DNA from: Amycolatopsis saalfeldensis
GTDB lineage: Bacteria; Actinomycetota; Actinomycetes; Mycobacteriales; Pseudonocardiaceae
Direction of reading: 5' to 3'
Assembly: GCF_900110575.1 (NCBI RefSeq)
Contig: NZ_FOEF01000024.1
Location: forward strand, 62,001 to 126,000
Length of the DNA stretch: 64,000 nt
A model generated the notes under the pieces. It was given only the letters and a program-made list of their open reading frames with translations, had not been told where the DNA came from and did not search any database. Below are positions 15,114-24,900 of the stretch, in pieces. Positions within the stretch are counted from its first letter, which is position 1; every line of letters begins with the position of its first letter. The position numbers and the translations under genes are program-made.

Positions 15114-18100
15114 ATGCCTGTTTTGAAAGACGACTTCAGTTCCGCTGGGCTGGTCGTCGCGGTGTCGCCGCTGGGACGGCCGTCCGCGCGGTGCGTCGCG
15201 GCGGCCGGGCGCGGTGGCGCGCTCGGCGTGCTCGACCTGACCGGCGGCGGACCCGCCGGGGCGGAGGAACTCACCCTGCTGGGGGAGTGGGGCACCAGAG
15301 GGTTCGGGGTCCGGCTCACGCGCCTGCCGGCGGGGGCCGGGCTGCCCGGAAACGTCAGCACGGTGCTGCTGACCGAAGACTCCCCCTGCGTCGCGCGGGA
15401 CTTCCCGGGACGGCGGGTGCTGGCCGAGGTCACGAGCCGCGCGTCGGCCGCGCGGGCGGTCGAGGGCGGGGCCGACGGCCTGATCACCCGTGGTCACGAG
15501 TGTGGCGGCCGCGTGGGTGAGCTGAGCACGTTCGTGTTACTCCAGGCCCTGCTCGCGGACGAAACGCTCGACGTGCCCGTCTGGGCCGCCGGCGGGATCG
15601 GCCCGCACACCGCCGCCGCCGCGATCGCGGGCGGCGCCGCCGGGGTCGTGCTGGACACCCAGCTCGCGCTGCTCCCGGAGGCCGAGCTGCCGTCCGCGAG
15701 CACCGTCGCGCTGACCGGGCTGGACGGCTCCGAGACGGTCGTGGCCGACGGCGTCCGGCGTCTGGTCGCCAGGAACAAGCAGGCCGATCACGACAACCAG
15801 CCCGAACCGCTCGAAGCCGGCCAGGACGTTTTCCTCGCCACCCGGTTCCGCGACCGATGGCCGACCGTGACCGCCGCCGTCCGCGGCATCCGCGACGCGA
15901 TCGGCGAGGCACTGGCCACCGACACGCGGGTGCTCGGCCCCGGCACCGCGGGCAGCCGCGCGTTCGGCACCGCGCTGCCGGTCGCGCAGGGGCCGATGAC
16001 CCGGGTCAGCGACCAGGCCGCGTTCGCCGCCGAGGTCGCCGCGGGCGGGGGGCTGCCGTTCATCGCGCTGGCCCTGTCCGGTCCGGACCAGACTCGCGAA
16101 GTCCTGCTGCGCACCCGCGAGGCGGTCGGCGAAGCGCCGTGGGGCGTCGGCGTGCTCGGCTTCGCCGCCGACGAGGTCAAGGCCGCGCAGCTCGAGGTCA
16201 TCCGCGAGCTGCGCCCTTCGCACGCGATCATCGCCGGGGGCCGCCCGGCGCAGGCCGCCGGCCTCGAAGCGGCCGGCATCGCGACCTTCCTGCACGTGCC
16301 GTCTCCCGGGCTGCTGAAGCAGTTCCTCGAAGCCGGCGCGCGCAAGTTCGTCTTCGAGGGCTCGGAATGTGGTGGCCACGTCGGGCCGCGCACGAGCTTT
16401 CCGTTGTGGGAGGCCCAGCTCGGCGTCCTCCAGGACTTCCTCGCGAGCACGCCGGGGGCCGCGCGCGAGCTGCAGATCCTGTTCGCCGGCGGGATCCACG
16501 ACGAGCGCTCCGCCGCGATGGTCGCCGCGCTCGCCGCGCCCGTGGCCGGGCGGGGCGCCGCGATCGGCGTGCTGATGGGTACCGCGTACCTGTTCACCCG
16601 CGAGTCGGTCGACGCCGGCGCCGTGCTCCCGCTGTTCCAGCGGCAGCTGCTCGACGCCGAGCACACCGACCTGCTGGAGACCGCGCCCGGGCACGCCACC
16701 CGCTGCGTCCGCAGCCCGTTCACCGAGGAGTACGCGGCGGTCAAGGCCGGCCTCGCCGAGCGCGGGGTGCCTAGCCGGGACGCCTGGGAACAGCTGGAGA
16801 CCCTCAACGTCGGCCGGCTTCGCTTGGCCAGCAAGGGAATCGAGCGCGTCGGCGCGGACCTGCGCGAGGTCGGCGAAGACCGGCAGCTGGCCGAGGGCAT
16901 GTTCATGGCCGGCGAGGTGGCGGTGCTGCGCTCGGCCGTCACCACGATCGCGGACCTGCACACCTCGGTCGGCGACGGCGCGAACGCCTTCCTGCGCGCG
17001 AGGGCCGCCGCCTTCGGCGCCGTCACCTCCGAGCCGCCCGCGCCGGAGCCGCTCGACATCGCGATCGTCGGGATGGCCTGCATGTTCCCGCAGGCACCGG
17101 ACCTCGCCACGTTCTGGGCGAACGTGCTCGCCGGCGCGAACGCGGTCACCGAGGTGCCGCCGCAGCGCTGGGACACCTCGCTCTACTACGACCAGGACGG
17201 CCAGGGTGAGCGCACCCCGTCCAAATGGGGCGGGTTCCTCCCGGAGATCGGGTTCGACCCGCTGCAGTACGGCATCCCGCCGTCTTCGCTGGCCGCCATC
17301 GAGCCCGTGCAGCTGCTGGCCCTCGAAGCGGCGCACCGCGCGCTCGCCGACGCCGGGTACACCGACCGTGCCTTCGACCGTTCGCGGACCTCGGTGGTGT
17401 TCGGCGCCGAAGCCGGCAGCGACCTGTCCAACGCCATGACCCTCCGCTCGGTCCTGCCCGCGTACGTCGGCGAGCTGCCGGCCGGGCTCGACGAGCAGCT
17501 GCCCCGGCTCACCGAGGCCTCGTTCCCGGGCGTGCTGGCCAACGTCATCGCCGGGCGCATCGCCAACCGGCTCGACCTCGGCGGGGCCAACTACACCGTC
17601 GACGCGGCGTGCGCGTCCTCGCTCACCGCGGTCGACGCCGCCTGCAAGGAACTCGCCGGCGGCACCAGCGACCTCGTCCTCTGCGGCGGCGCCGACCTGC
17701 ACAACGGCATCAACGACTACCTCTTGTTCGCCTCGGCGCACGCGCTTTCCCCGACCGGGCGTTCGGCGACGTTCGACAGCGCGGCCGACGGGATCGCGCT
17801 CGGCGAAGGCGTCGCCTGCGTCGCGTTGAAGCGGCTCGCCGACGCCGACCGCGACGGGGACCGGGTCTACGCGGTGATCAAGGGTGTCGGCGCCGCCAGC
17901 GACGGCCGCGCGCTCGGCCTCACCGCGCCGCGCCCGGAGGGCCAGCACAACGCGCTCACCCGTGCCTACCGCAACGCCGGCGTGTCACCGGCGCAGGTCG
18001 GGCTGGTCGAGGCACACGGCACCGGGACCGTGGTCGGCGACCGGACCGAGCTGGGCACGCTGACGCGGGTGTTCACCGAGGCCGGTGCCGCGCCGGGCGG

Positions 18101-21100
18101 CTGCACGATCGGCTCGGTGAAGTCGCAGATCGGGCACACCAAGTGCGCCGCGGGCCTGGCCGGGCTGATCAAGGCCGCGCTCGCCGTGCACACCGGCGTG
18201 AAACCGCCGACCCTGCACGTGACTTCGCCGAACCCCGCCTGGGACCCGGAAACGAGCCCGTTCGTGTTCCAGACGGCGGCGCAGCCGTGGGCCGCGCCGC
18301 CCGCCGAGCGGATCGCCGGGGTGAGCGCGTTCGGCTTCGGCGGCACGAACTTCCACGTGGTGCTCGGCGCGCACACCGACGGCGTGCCGCCGGCCCAGGT
18401 CGGCGACGAATGGCCGGCCGAGCTGTTCACCTTCACGGCCGACGCGGCGGTGCGTGATCTGCTCACGCTGGTCGAGGACGTGCCCGCCGGGCATCGGCCG
18501 TGGCGGCTGCGGGACCTGGCGCTGAGTGCTTCGCGCCGGGCCGAGGCCGCCGTCGCTTCGGGGGCGCGGGTCCGGCTCGCGCTCGTCGCGTCCACTGTGG
18601 ACGAACTGGCCGGGATCCTGCGCCAGGCGCTCGCCGGGACCGACGCGCCCGGTGTGCTCCGGGCGGACGGCTCGCCGGCGGGCGAGGTCGCGGTGCTGTT
18701 CCCCGGACAGGGCAGCCAGCGGCCCGGCATGCTCGCCGAACTGTTCGTCACCTTCCCCGAGCTGCACCGGTATCTCCGGCTGGACCCGGCCACCACCGAC
18801 GCCGTGTTCGGCCCGGCGGTGTTCGGCGAGCCGGCCCGGCAGGCCGCGGCCGGCCGCGTCACCGACACCCGCGTCGCCCAGCCCGCGCTCGGCCTGGCCG
18901 GGCTGGCCGCGTTCCGGCTGCTGAGCCGGGCGGGCGTCCGGCCGGCCATGCTCGGCGGGCACAGCTACGGCGAGCTCACCGCGCTGGCGGCGGCCGGTTC
19001 CCTGACCCCGGACGCGTTGCTGCGCGCGAGCCACGCCCGGGCCGGAGCGATCCTCGACGCGGTGCCCGAAGGGGATCCGGGCGCGATGGCCGCGGTCGCC
19101 GCGTCCGCGCCGGACGTCGAGAAGGCCCTCGCCGACGCCGGCCTCGCCGAAGTCGTGCCGGCCAACCAGAATTCACCGCGGCAGACGGTGATCTCCGGGC
19201 CGACCGCCGGCGTCGAGGCCGCGGTCGGGCACCTGCGTGCCGCCGGGTTCGGCGCGAAGCGGATCGCGGTGGCGTGCGCGTTCCACAGCCCGCTGGTCGC
19301 CGATGCGGGTGCGGCGTTCGGCCGGGCCCTGGCGGCGTTCGACGTCGCGGCCCCCGCCGTCCCGGTGTACGGCAACCGCACCGCGGCCCCGTACCCGGCG
19401 GATCCGGACGGCGTCCGCGCCGGGCTGGCCGACCAGATCGGCGCGCCGGTCCGGTTCGTCGACCAGATCGAGGCGATGTACGCGGCCGGGGCCAGGGTGT
19501 TCGTCGAAGCCGGTCCCGGTGCGGTCCTGGCCCGGCAGGTCGAGGCGATCCTCGGCGACCGTCCACACCGGACTGTCGGGCTGGAACAGCCGGGACGGCG
19601 CGGGCTGGCCGGGTTCCTCGGCGCGCTGGCCGCGCTGGCCGTCTCCGGCGCTGTTGTCGAAACCGGGTGGCTGTTCCACGGCCGGGACGCCGTCGACGCG
19701 GCGAGGGCGAAACGCCCGAAGCGTCCCGGATGGACAGTCGACGGCCAGCTGGTCCGCACCGCGGACGGTACGATCCCGGCCGCGGGGCTGCGTCCCGCCC
19801 AGCGTCTCCCGGAGGTTCTCGTGACCACACCCCAGCCCGGCACCCCCGCGGGCGGCGCCGAGGCGATGGTCGCCGATTTCCTGCGCACCAGCCGGGAGAT
19901 GATCGCGGCCCAGCGGGACGTCCTGCTCGGCTACCTCGGCGCCGACCCGGCGGCCGCACCGGTGCTCGAGGCGATGCCGATCGCCGTCGCCACTGTCGAG
20001 CCGGCGCCGGTCGTCGTGCCGAAGACGCCGGCTCGTTCGGTGTTGGAGACGGTGATCGAGGTGATTGGGGAGCGGACGGGTTATCCGGTGGAGATGATTG
20101 AGCCGGGGTTGGATCTTGAGGCGGATTTGAGTGTGGATTCGATCAAGCGGGCGGAGATCGCGGGTGAGTTGGCGTCGCGGTTGGGGTTGGATCTTGGTGG
20201 TGATGTGGAGGAGCTTTCGAAGGCCCGGACTGCCGGGGCGGTCGCCGAGTTGATCGGTTCGCAGCGGCCGGTTGTGACTGAGGTGCCGGTGGTGGTGCCG
20301 GGTCGTTCGGTGCTGGAGACGGTGATCGAGGTGATTGGGGAGCGGACGGGTTATCCGGTGGAGATGATTGAGCCGGGGTTGGATCTTGAGGCGGATTTGA
20401 GTGTGGATTCGATCAAGCGGGCGGAGATCGCGGGTGAGCTGGCGTCGCGGTTGGGGTTGGATCTTGGTGGTGATGTGGAGGAGCTGTCGAAGGCCCGTAC
20501 CGCCGCGACGATCGCTGAGCTGATCTCCGGGCCGGCCGCGCCGGAGCAGTCTTCGCCGAAAAGCCGGCCGGAGCCGGTCCAAGACCAAGCGGCAGCGGAG
20601 GTCGTGGCGCCGAAGCGGCTGGTGATGGCCGAGTTCGAGCTGGCCGCCGCCGGTGTCCCGGAGGTGGCGGGACGAAGGTTTCTCCTGCTCGGCCGGGGCG
20701 CGCTGGCCGAGGCCGTCCGTGACCGGCTGACCGGGCTGGGCGCGGAGGCGGAGATCGCCGAGGAGGTCCGGCCCGGGTTCGACGGGGTCCTCCACCTGCC
20801 GGAACCGGCGGCCGGGCCGGTGCTGCCGGACGCCTTCCCGGCTTACCGCGCCGCGCTCGCCGGTAATCCCCGTTGGCTGCTGACCGCGGGGCCGGGCGAG
20901 GGTCTGCGCGGGTTCTACCGAAGCGTCTCCCGCGAGTACCCGGACACCCTGGCGCGAGTCGTGGAACACCCGCCGGGCACGGAGATCGGCGAGGCCGCCG
21001 CCGGGCTGGTCGCCGAGTTGTCCACTGTGGATCGTGAGCCGGTGGTGCTGCGCGGCGCCGGCCGGCGCGGTCTCCGGCTGACGCCGGACAGCCTGGGCCT

Positions 21101-21995
21101 GCTCGGCAGCAGCGGCGCGGGACCGGCCGGGGACGGCGCGGCCGAGGCCACCGCCGCCGGGCTGGACCGCGATTCCGTCGTCCTGCTGGTCGGCGGGGCG
21201 AAGGGGATCACCGCGCGGTTCGCCACGACGCTGGCCGCCGCGTCGCGCTGCCGGATCGAGCTGCTCGGCCGGACGCCGGTGCCGCCCGCCGAGGACGAGC
21301 ACCCGGAAGCCAAGGACGCCAAGGAACTCCGGGCCGCCCTGATCGCGGCCGGGCAGCAGGTCCCGGCCGAGATCGAACGCGCGGTAAAGCGCATCCTCGG
21401 CGAACGCGAGGTCCGCGGCACCCTCGAACGGCTCGAAGCGCTCGGCAGCCCGGTGCGGTACCAGTCCGTCGACATGCTGGACGCCGAGGCCGTGCACCGC
21501 GCGGTCAAGGAGATCCACGCCGAGCACGGCCGCCTCGACGGCATCGTCTACGCGGCCGGGGTGATCGACGACAAGCTGATCGCGCAGAAGTCCCCGGAGT
21601 CGTTCGACCGGGTGTACGGCACGAAGGTCGACGGCGCGCGGACGCTGCTGGAGGCGACCGCGGACCTGCCGGGCGAACCGAAGTTCGTGGTGCTCTTCGG
21701 CAGTATCGCGGCGACGCTGGGCAACCGCGGCCAATCGGACTACGCCGCGGCGAACGACGCGCTGGAGGCACTCGGCCGCGGCTGGCCCGCCGGGCGCGCG
21801 GTGACCGTCCACTGGGGACCGTGGGCCCCGACCGGCACCAACGACGGCATGGTCACGCCCGAGCTGATGCGTGACTACGCCCGCCGCGGCATCAAGCTGA
21901 TCGACCCGGAGGAGGGCGCGCTCGGCCTGCTGCGCGAGCTGGCCTGGGGCCGGCCGGAGGCCACCGCCGTCGTTTACACCGCGTCGGGCTGGTGA
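15114..21995 (+). CDS. Pfa-like iterative PKS: PfaD-like x2, KS, AT, ACP, ACP, KR
   Basis: A 2,293-residue synthase. Residues 1-640 hold two nitronate-monooxygenase/PfaD-like TIM-barrel segments, each with its own signature (HECGG near 128, SECGGHVG at 417-424). KS follows (about 645-1090) with C833, H968 and H1008. AT (about 1185-1500) has GQGSQ, S1284 in GHSYGE, and CAFHS, which suits malonyl-CoA. Two near-identical ACPs carry the Pfa-type DSIK serine (S1676, S1766). A PfaA-type KR (about 2020-2250, VGGAKGITARFA, YAAAND) ends the protein. ATG 15114 has GGGAG upstream and is preferred over an in-frame start at 14946. TTA codon at 15537. The domain order resembles bacterial PUFA or glycolipid synthases rather than enediyne PKSs. 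Product unknown. Confidence 0.88.
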   Translation: MPVLKDDFSSAGLVVAVSPLGRPSARCVAAAGRGGALGVLDLTGGGPAGAEELTLLGEWGTRGFGVRLTRLPAGAGLPGNVSTVLLTEDSPCVARDFPGRRVLAEVTSRASAARAVEGGADGLITRGHECGGRVGELSTFVLLQALLADETLDVPVWAAGGIGPHTAAAAIAGGAAGVVLDTQLALLPEAELPSASTVALTGLDGSETVVADGVRRLVARNKQADHDNQPEPLEAGQDVFLATRFRDRWPTVTAAVRGIRDAIGEALATDTRVLGPGTAGSRAFGTALPVAQGPMTRVSDQAAFAAEVAAGGGLPFIALALSGPDQTREVLLRTREAVGEAPWGVGVLGFAADEVKAAQLEVIRELRPSHAIIAGGRPAQAAGLEAAGIATFLHVPSPGLLKQFLEAGARKFVFEGSECGGHVGPRTSFPLWEAQLGVLQDFLASTPGAARELQILFAGGIHDERSAAMVAALAAPVAGRGAAIGVLMGTAYLFTRESVDAGAVLPLFQRQLLDAEHTDLLETAPGHATRCVRSPFTEEYAAVKAGLAERGVPSRDAWEQLETLNVGRLRLASKGIERVGADLREVGEDRQLAEGMFMAGEVAVLRSAVTTIADLHTSVGDGANAFLRARAAAFGAVTSEPPAPEPLDIAIVGMACMFPQAPDLATFWANVLAGANAVTEVPPQRWDTSLYYDQDGQGERTPSKWGGFLPEIGFDPLQYGIPPSSLAAIEPVQLLALEAAHRALADAGYTDRAFDRSRTSVVFGAEAGSDLSNAMTLRSVLPAYVGELPAGLDEQLPRLTEASFPGVLANVIAGRIANRLDLGGANYTVDAACASSLTAVDAACKELAGGTSDLVLCGGADLHNGINDYLLFASAHALSPTGRSATFDSAADGIALGEGVACVALKRLADADRDGDRVYAVIKGVGAASDGRALGLTAPRPEGQHNALTRAYRNAGVSPAQVGLVEAHGTGTVVGDRTELGTLTRVFTEAGAAPGGCTIGSVKSQIGHTKCAAGLAGLIKAALAVHTGVKPPTLHVTSPNPAWDPETSPFVFQTAAQPWAAPPAERIAGVSAFGFGGTNFHVVLGAHTDGVPPAQVGDEWPAELFTFTADAAVRDLLTLVEDVPAGHRPWRLRDLALSASRRAEAAVASGARVRLALVASTVDELAGILRQALAGTDAPGVLRADGSPAGEVAVLFPGQGSQRPGMLAELFVTFPELHRYLRLDPATTDAVFGPAVFGEPARQAAAGRVTDTRVAQPALGLAGLAAFRLLSRAGVRPAMLGGHSYGELTALAAAGSLTPDALLRASHARAGAILDAVPEGDPGAMAAVAASAPDVEKALADAGLAEVVPANQNSPRQTVISGPTAGVEAAVGHLRAAGFGAKRIAVACAFHSPLVADAGAAFGRALAAFDVAAPAVPVYGNRTAAPYPADPDGVRAGLADQIGAPVRFVDQIEAMYAAGARVFVEAGPGAVLARQVEAILGDRPHRTVGLEQPGRRGLAGFLGALAALAVSGAVVETGWLFHGRDAVDAARAKRPKRPGWTVDGQLVRTADGTIPAAGLRPAQRLPEVLVTTPQPGTPAGGAEAMVADFLRTSREMIAAQRDVLLGYLGADPAAAPVLEAMPIAVATVEPAPVVVPKTPARSVLETVIEVIGERTGYPVEMIEPGLDLEADLSVDSIKRAEIAGELASRLGLDLGGDVEELSKARTAGAVAELIGSQRPVVTEVPVVVPGRSVLETVIEVIGERTGYPVEMIEPGLDLEADLSVDSIKRAEIAGELASRLGLDLGGDVEELSKARTAATIAELISGPAAPEQSSPKSRPEPVQDQAAAEVVAPKRLVMAEFELAAAGVPEVAGRRFLLLGRGALAEAVRDRLTGLGAEAEIAEEVRPGFDGVLHLPEPAAGPVLPDAFPAYRAALAGNPRWLLTAGPGEGLRGFYRSVSREYPDTLARVVEHPPGTEIGEAAAGLVAELSTVDREPVVLRGAGRRGLRLTPDSLGLLGSSGAGPAGDGAAEATAAGLDRDSVVLLVGGAKGITARFATTLAAASRCRIELLGRTPVPPAEDEHPEAKDAKELRAALIAAGQQVPAEIERAVKRILGEREVRGTLERLEALGSPVRYQSVDMLDAEAVHRAVKEIHAEHGRLDGIVYAAGVIDDKLIAQKSPESFDRVYGTKVDGARTLLEATADLPGEPKFVVLFGSIAATLGNRGQSDYAAANDALEALGRGWPAGRAVTVHWGPWAPTGTNDGMVTPELMRDYARRGIKLIDPEEGALGLLRELAWGRPEATAVVYTASGW
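20034..20507 (+). repeat. Tandem ACP-encoding direct repeat, 270-bp period
   Basis: About 200 bp from 20034 recur at 20304 with only a handful of synonymous differences. Codon use inside both copies (GAT, TTG, ATT, GTG, TTT) is distinctly less GC-biased than the flanking linker and domains, which suggests recent duplication or gene conversion. Confidence 0.9.
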
Positions 21996-24900
21996 CGCGC
22001 ATGCCGGAAGGGGTGGCGATCGTCGGCATGTCGGTGCTGTTCCCCGGCGCGCCCGACCTCGACGCGTACTGGCAGAACCTGCTCGGCGGCGTCGACGCGA
22101 TCACCGAGGTGCCGCCGGAGAAGTGGGACAGCGCGCACTACGCGCCCGATGGCGACCGGCGCGCCGACCGCGTCTACTGCCGGCGCGGCGGTTTCGTCGA
22201 CGAACTGGCCGAAGTGGACGTGACCGGGTTCGGGATCATGCCGAACTCGGTGCCCGCCACCGAGCCCGACCAGCTGATCGCGCTGCGGGTCGCGGCGCAG
22301 GCGCTGGCGGACGCGGGCGGCGCGGACCGGCTGCCCGCCGACCGCGCCCGGGTCGGGGTCATCCTCGGCCGCGGCGGCTACCTCACCCCGGGCCTGGCCC
22401 GGCTCGACCAGCGGGTCCGCACCGCGAGCCAGCTCGTCCGCACCCTCGGCGAGCTGCTGCCGGACCTCGATCAAGCGCGGCTGGAGACGGTCCGCCAGGC
22501 GTTCACCGACCAGCTCGGCCCGGAGGCGCCGGAGTCCGCGATCGGGCTGGTGCCCAACCTCGCCGCGTCGCGGCTGGCCAACCGGCTCGACCTGCGCGGG
22601 CCGGCGTACACAGTGGACGCTGCCTGCGCGTCCTCGCTGATCGCGGTCGACCACGCGGTGCGGGAGCTCGACTCGAATCGCTGTGACGTCGTGCTCGCCG
22701 GCGGCGTGCACCACTGCCACGACATCACGTTCTGGAGTGTGTTCAACCAGCTCGGCGCGCTTTCGCCGACCGAGCGGATCCGGCCGTTCCACCGGGACGC
22801 CGACGGGGTGCTGATCGGCGAGGGCACCGGGGTGGTGGTGCTCAAACGGCTCGCCGACGCCGAACGGGACGGTGACCGCGTGTACGCCGTGATCACCGGG
22901 ACCGGCGTCGCCTCCGACGGCCGGACCGCGAGCCTGGCCAGCCCGGACTCCGGCGGCCAGGTCCGGGCGGTGCGCCAGGCCTGGGCGGCGGCCGGGGTGG
23001 ACCCGGCCGGCCCGGACTCGATCGGCCTGCTGGAGGCGCACGGCACGGCGACGCCGGCCGGGGACGGGGCCGAACTCGCCACCCTCGCCGAGGTTTTCGG
23101 CGCCGCGGGCAGCGCGGTGCTGGGCTCGGTCAAGTCGATGATCGGGCACACCATGCCCGCGGCCGGGATCGCCGGGCTGATCAAGGCCGCGCTGGCCGTG
23201 CACCACGGGAAACTGCTGCCGACCCTGCACTGCGAAGACCCGCACCCCGCCCTCGCGAAAACCCGGTTCGCCACCCTCGACGTGGCGAAGCCCTGGGACG
23301 CGCCGATGCGCCGGGCCGCGGTCAACGCGTTCGGGTTCGGCGGGATCAACGCCCACGTCGTGCTCGAACAGGCCCCGCGCCCGTCGGTCCCGGTGGTCGT
23401 GCACGAGGCCGAACGCGTGCTGCGGCTGGCCGCCCCGACCGTCGACGCGCTGCGGGAAACGTTGTCCGGCAACGATCCGGCGGTGCTGGCCGCGCCCGAA
23501 GGCGAGGGCCCGGTCCGGCTCGGCATCGTCGACCCGACGGAGAAACGGCTCGCGCTGGCCCGCAAGGCCGTCGGCCGGGGAAAACCCTGGCGGGGGCGCA
23601 ACGACGTCTGGTTCGCCGACCGGCCGCTGCTCGGCCCGGGCGGCGGCAAGCTCGCGTTCGTCTTCCCCGGGCTGGAGTCCGAGCTGACGCTGAACTGCGG
23701 CGACGTCGCCCGCCACTTCGGCTTGCCTTGGCGGCACAGCGGCGTCGAAAGCGGTGATGTCGTGGTCGGCGACGTCGGACGGCAGGGCACCGCGGTGTTC
23801 GAGCTGGGTCGGCTGCTCGACGCGGCGCTGGCCCGGATCGGCGTCGTCCCGGACGCGCTGGCGGGCCACAGCCTGGGCGAGTGGACCGCGATGGCCGCGG
23901 CCGGCCTGCACGCCGCCGACGAGGTGGACGCGTTCCTGGCCGGGTTCGACCCGGACGCGCTGGTCGTGCCCGGCCTGGCCTTCGCCGTGGTCGGCGCGCC
24001 CGCCGCCCGGGTCCTCGACGAGCTGGGCGGCCGCGAGGACGTGGTGCTGTCCCACGACAACTCGCCGCACCAGGCGATGATCTGCGGACCGGCCGCGGAG
24101 GTCGGCGACCTCGTCGCGCGCTTTCGTGACGCCGGGGTCATCACGCAGGTCCTGCCGTTCCGCACCGGCTTCCACACCCCGATGCTGAGCCCCTACCTCG
24201 GCCCGATCCGCGCCGCGGCGGAGCGGTACACGCTGCACCCCGCGAAGCTGCCGGTCTGGTCGGCGACCACGGCGTCGGAGTACCCGGCCGACCCGGCGGA
24301 GATCCGGGACCTGTTCGTCCGGCACCTGCTCGAGCCGGTGCGGTTCCGGCCGACGGTCGAGGCGATGCACGCGGCCGGGTTCCGCGCGTTCGTCCAGCTC
24401 GGCGCCGGGCAGCTCGGCTCGCTGATCGGCGACACCCTCCAGGGCAGCGAGCACCTGGTCGTTTCGGCGCACTCGGCGCACCGGCCGGGGCTGGCCCAGC
24501 TGCGCCGCGTCGCGACCGCGCTGTGGGCCGACGGCGCGGCGGTCGACGTCACCGCGCTGCCGGGACCGGCGAAGGCGCCGCGAACGGCGGTCAAGCTCGA
24601 CCTCGGCGGACGGCTGGTCTCCCTCGACGACCGGACGCGGGCGCAGGTCGGCGCGGCCCTCAAAACGTCCACAATGGACGGGCTGGGCGCGCTGGCGGCC
24701 GGCCCTCCGCTGGCCGCGGAATTCGCCGCCCTGCTCAAGGACACCGCCGACCTCGCGTCCACAGTGCTCGGTGCGTCTTCGCGCCGGCTCCCGCCGCCGA
24801 AGGAGCTGCGGACCACGCTGGCGGTGTCGGTCGAGTCGATGCCTTACCTGCTCGACCACTGCTTCTTCAAGCAGCCACTGCAGGCGGAGGTGGCCGACCG

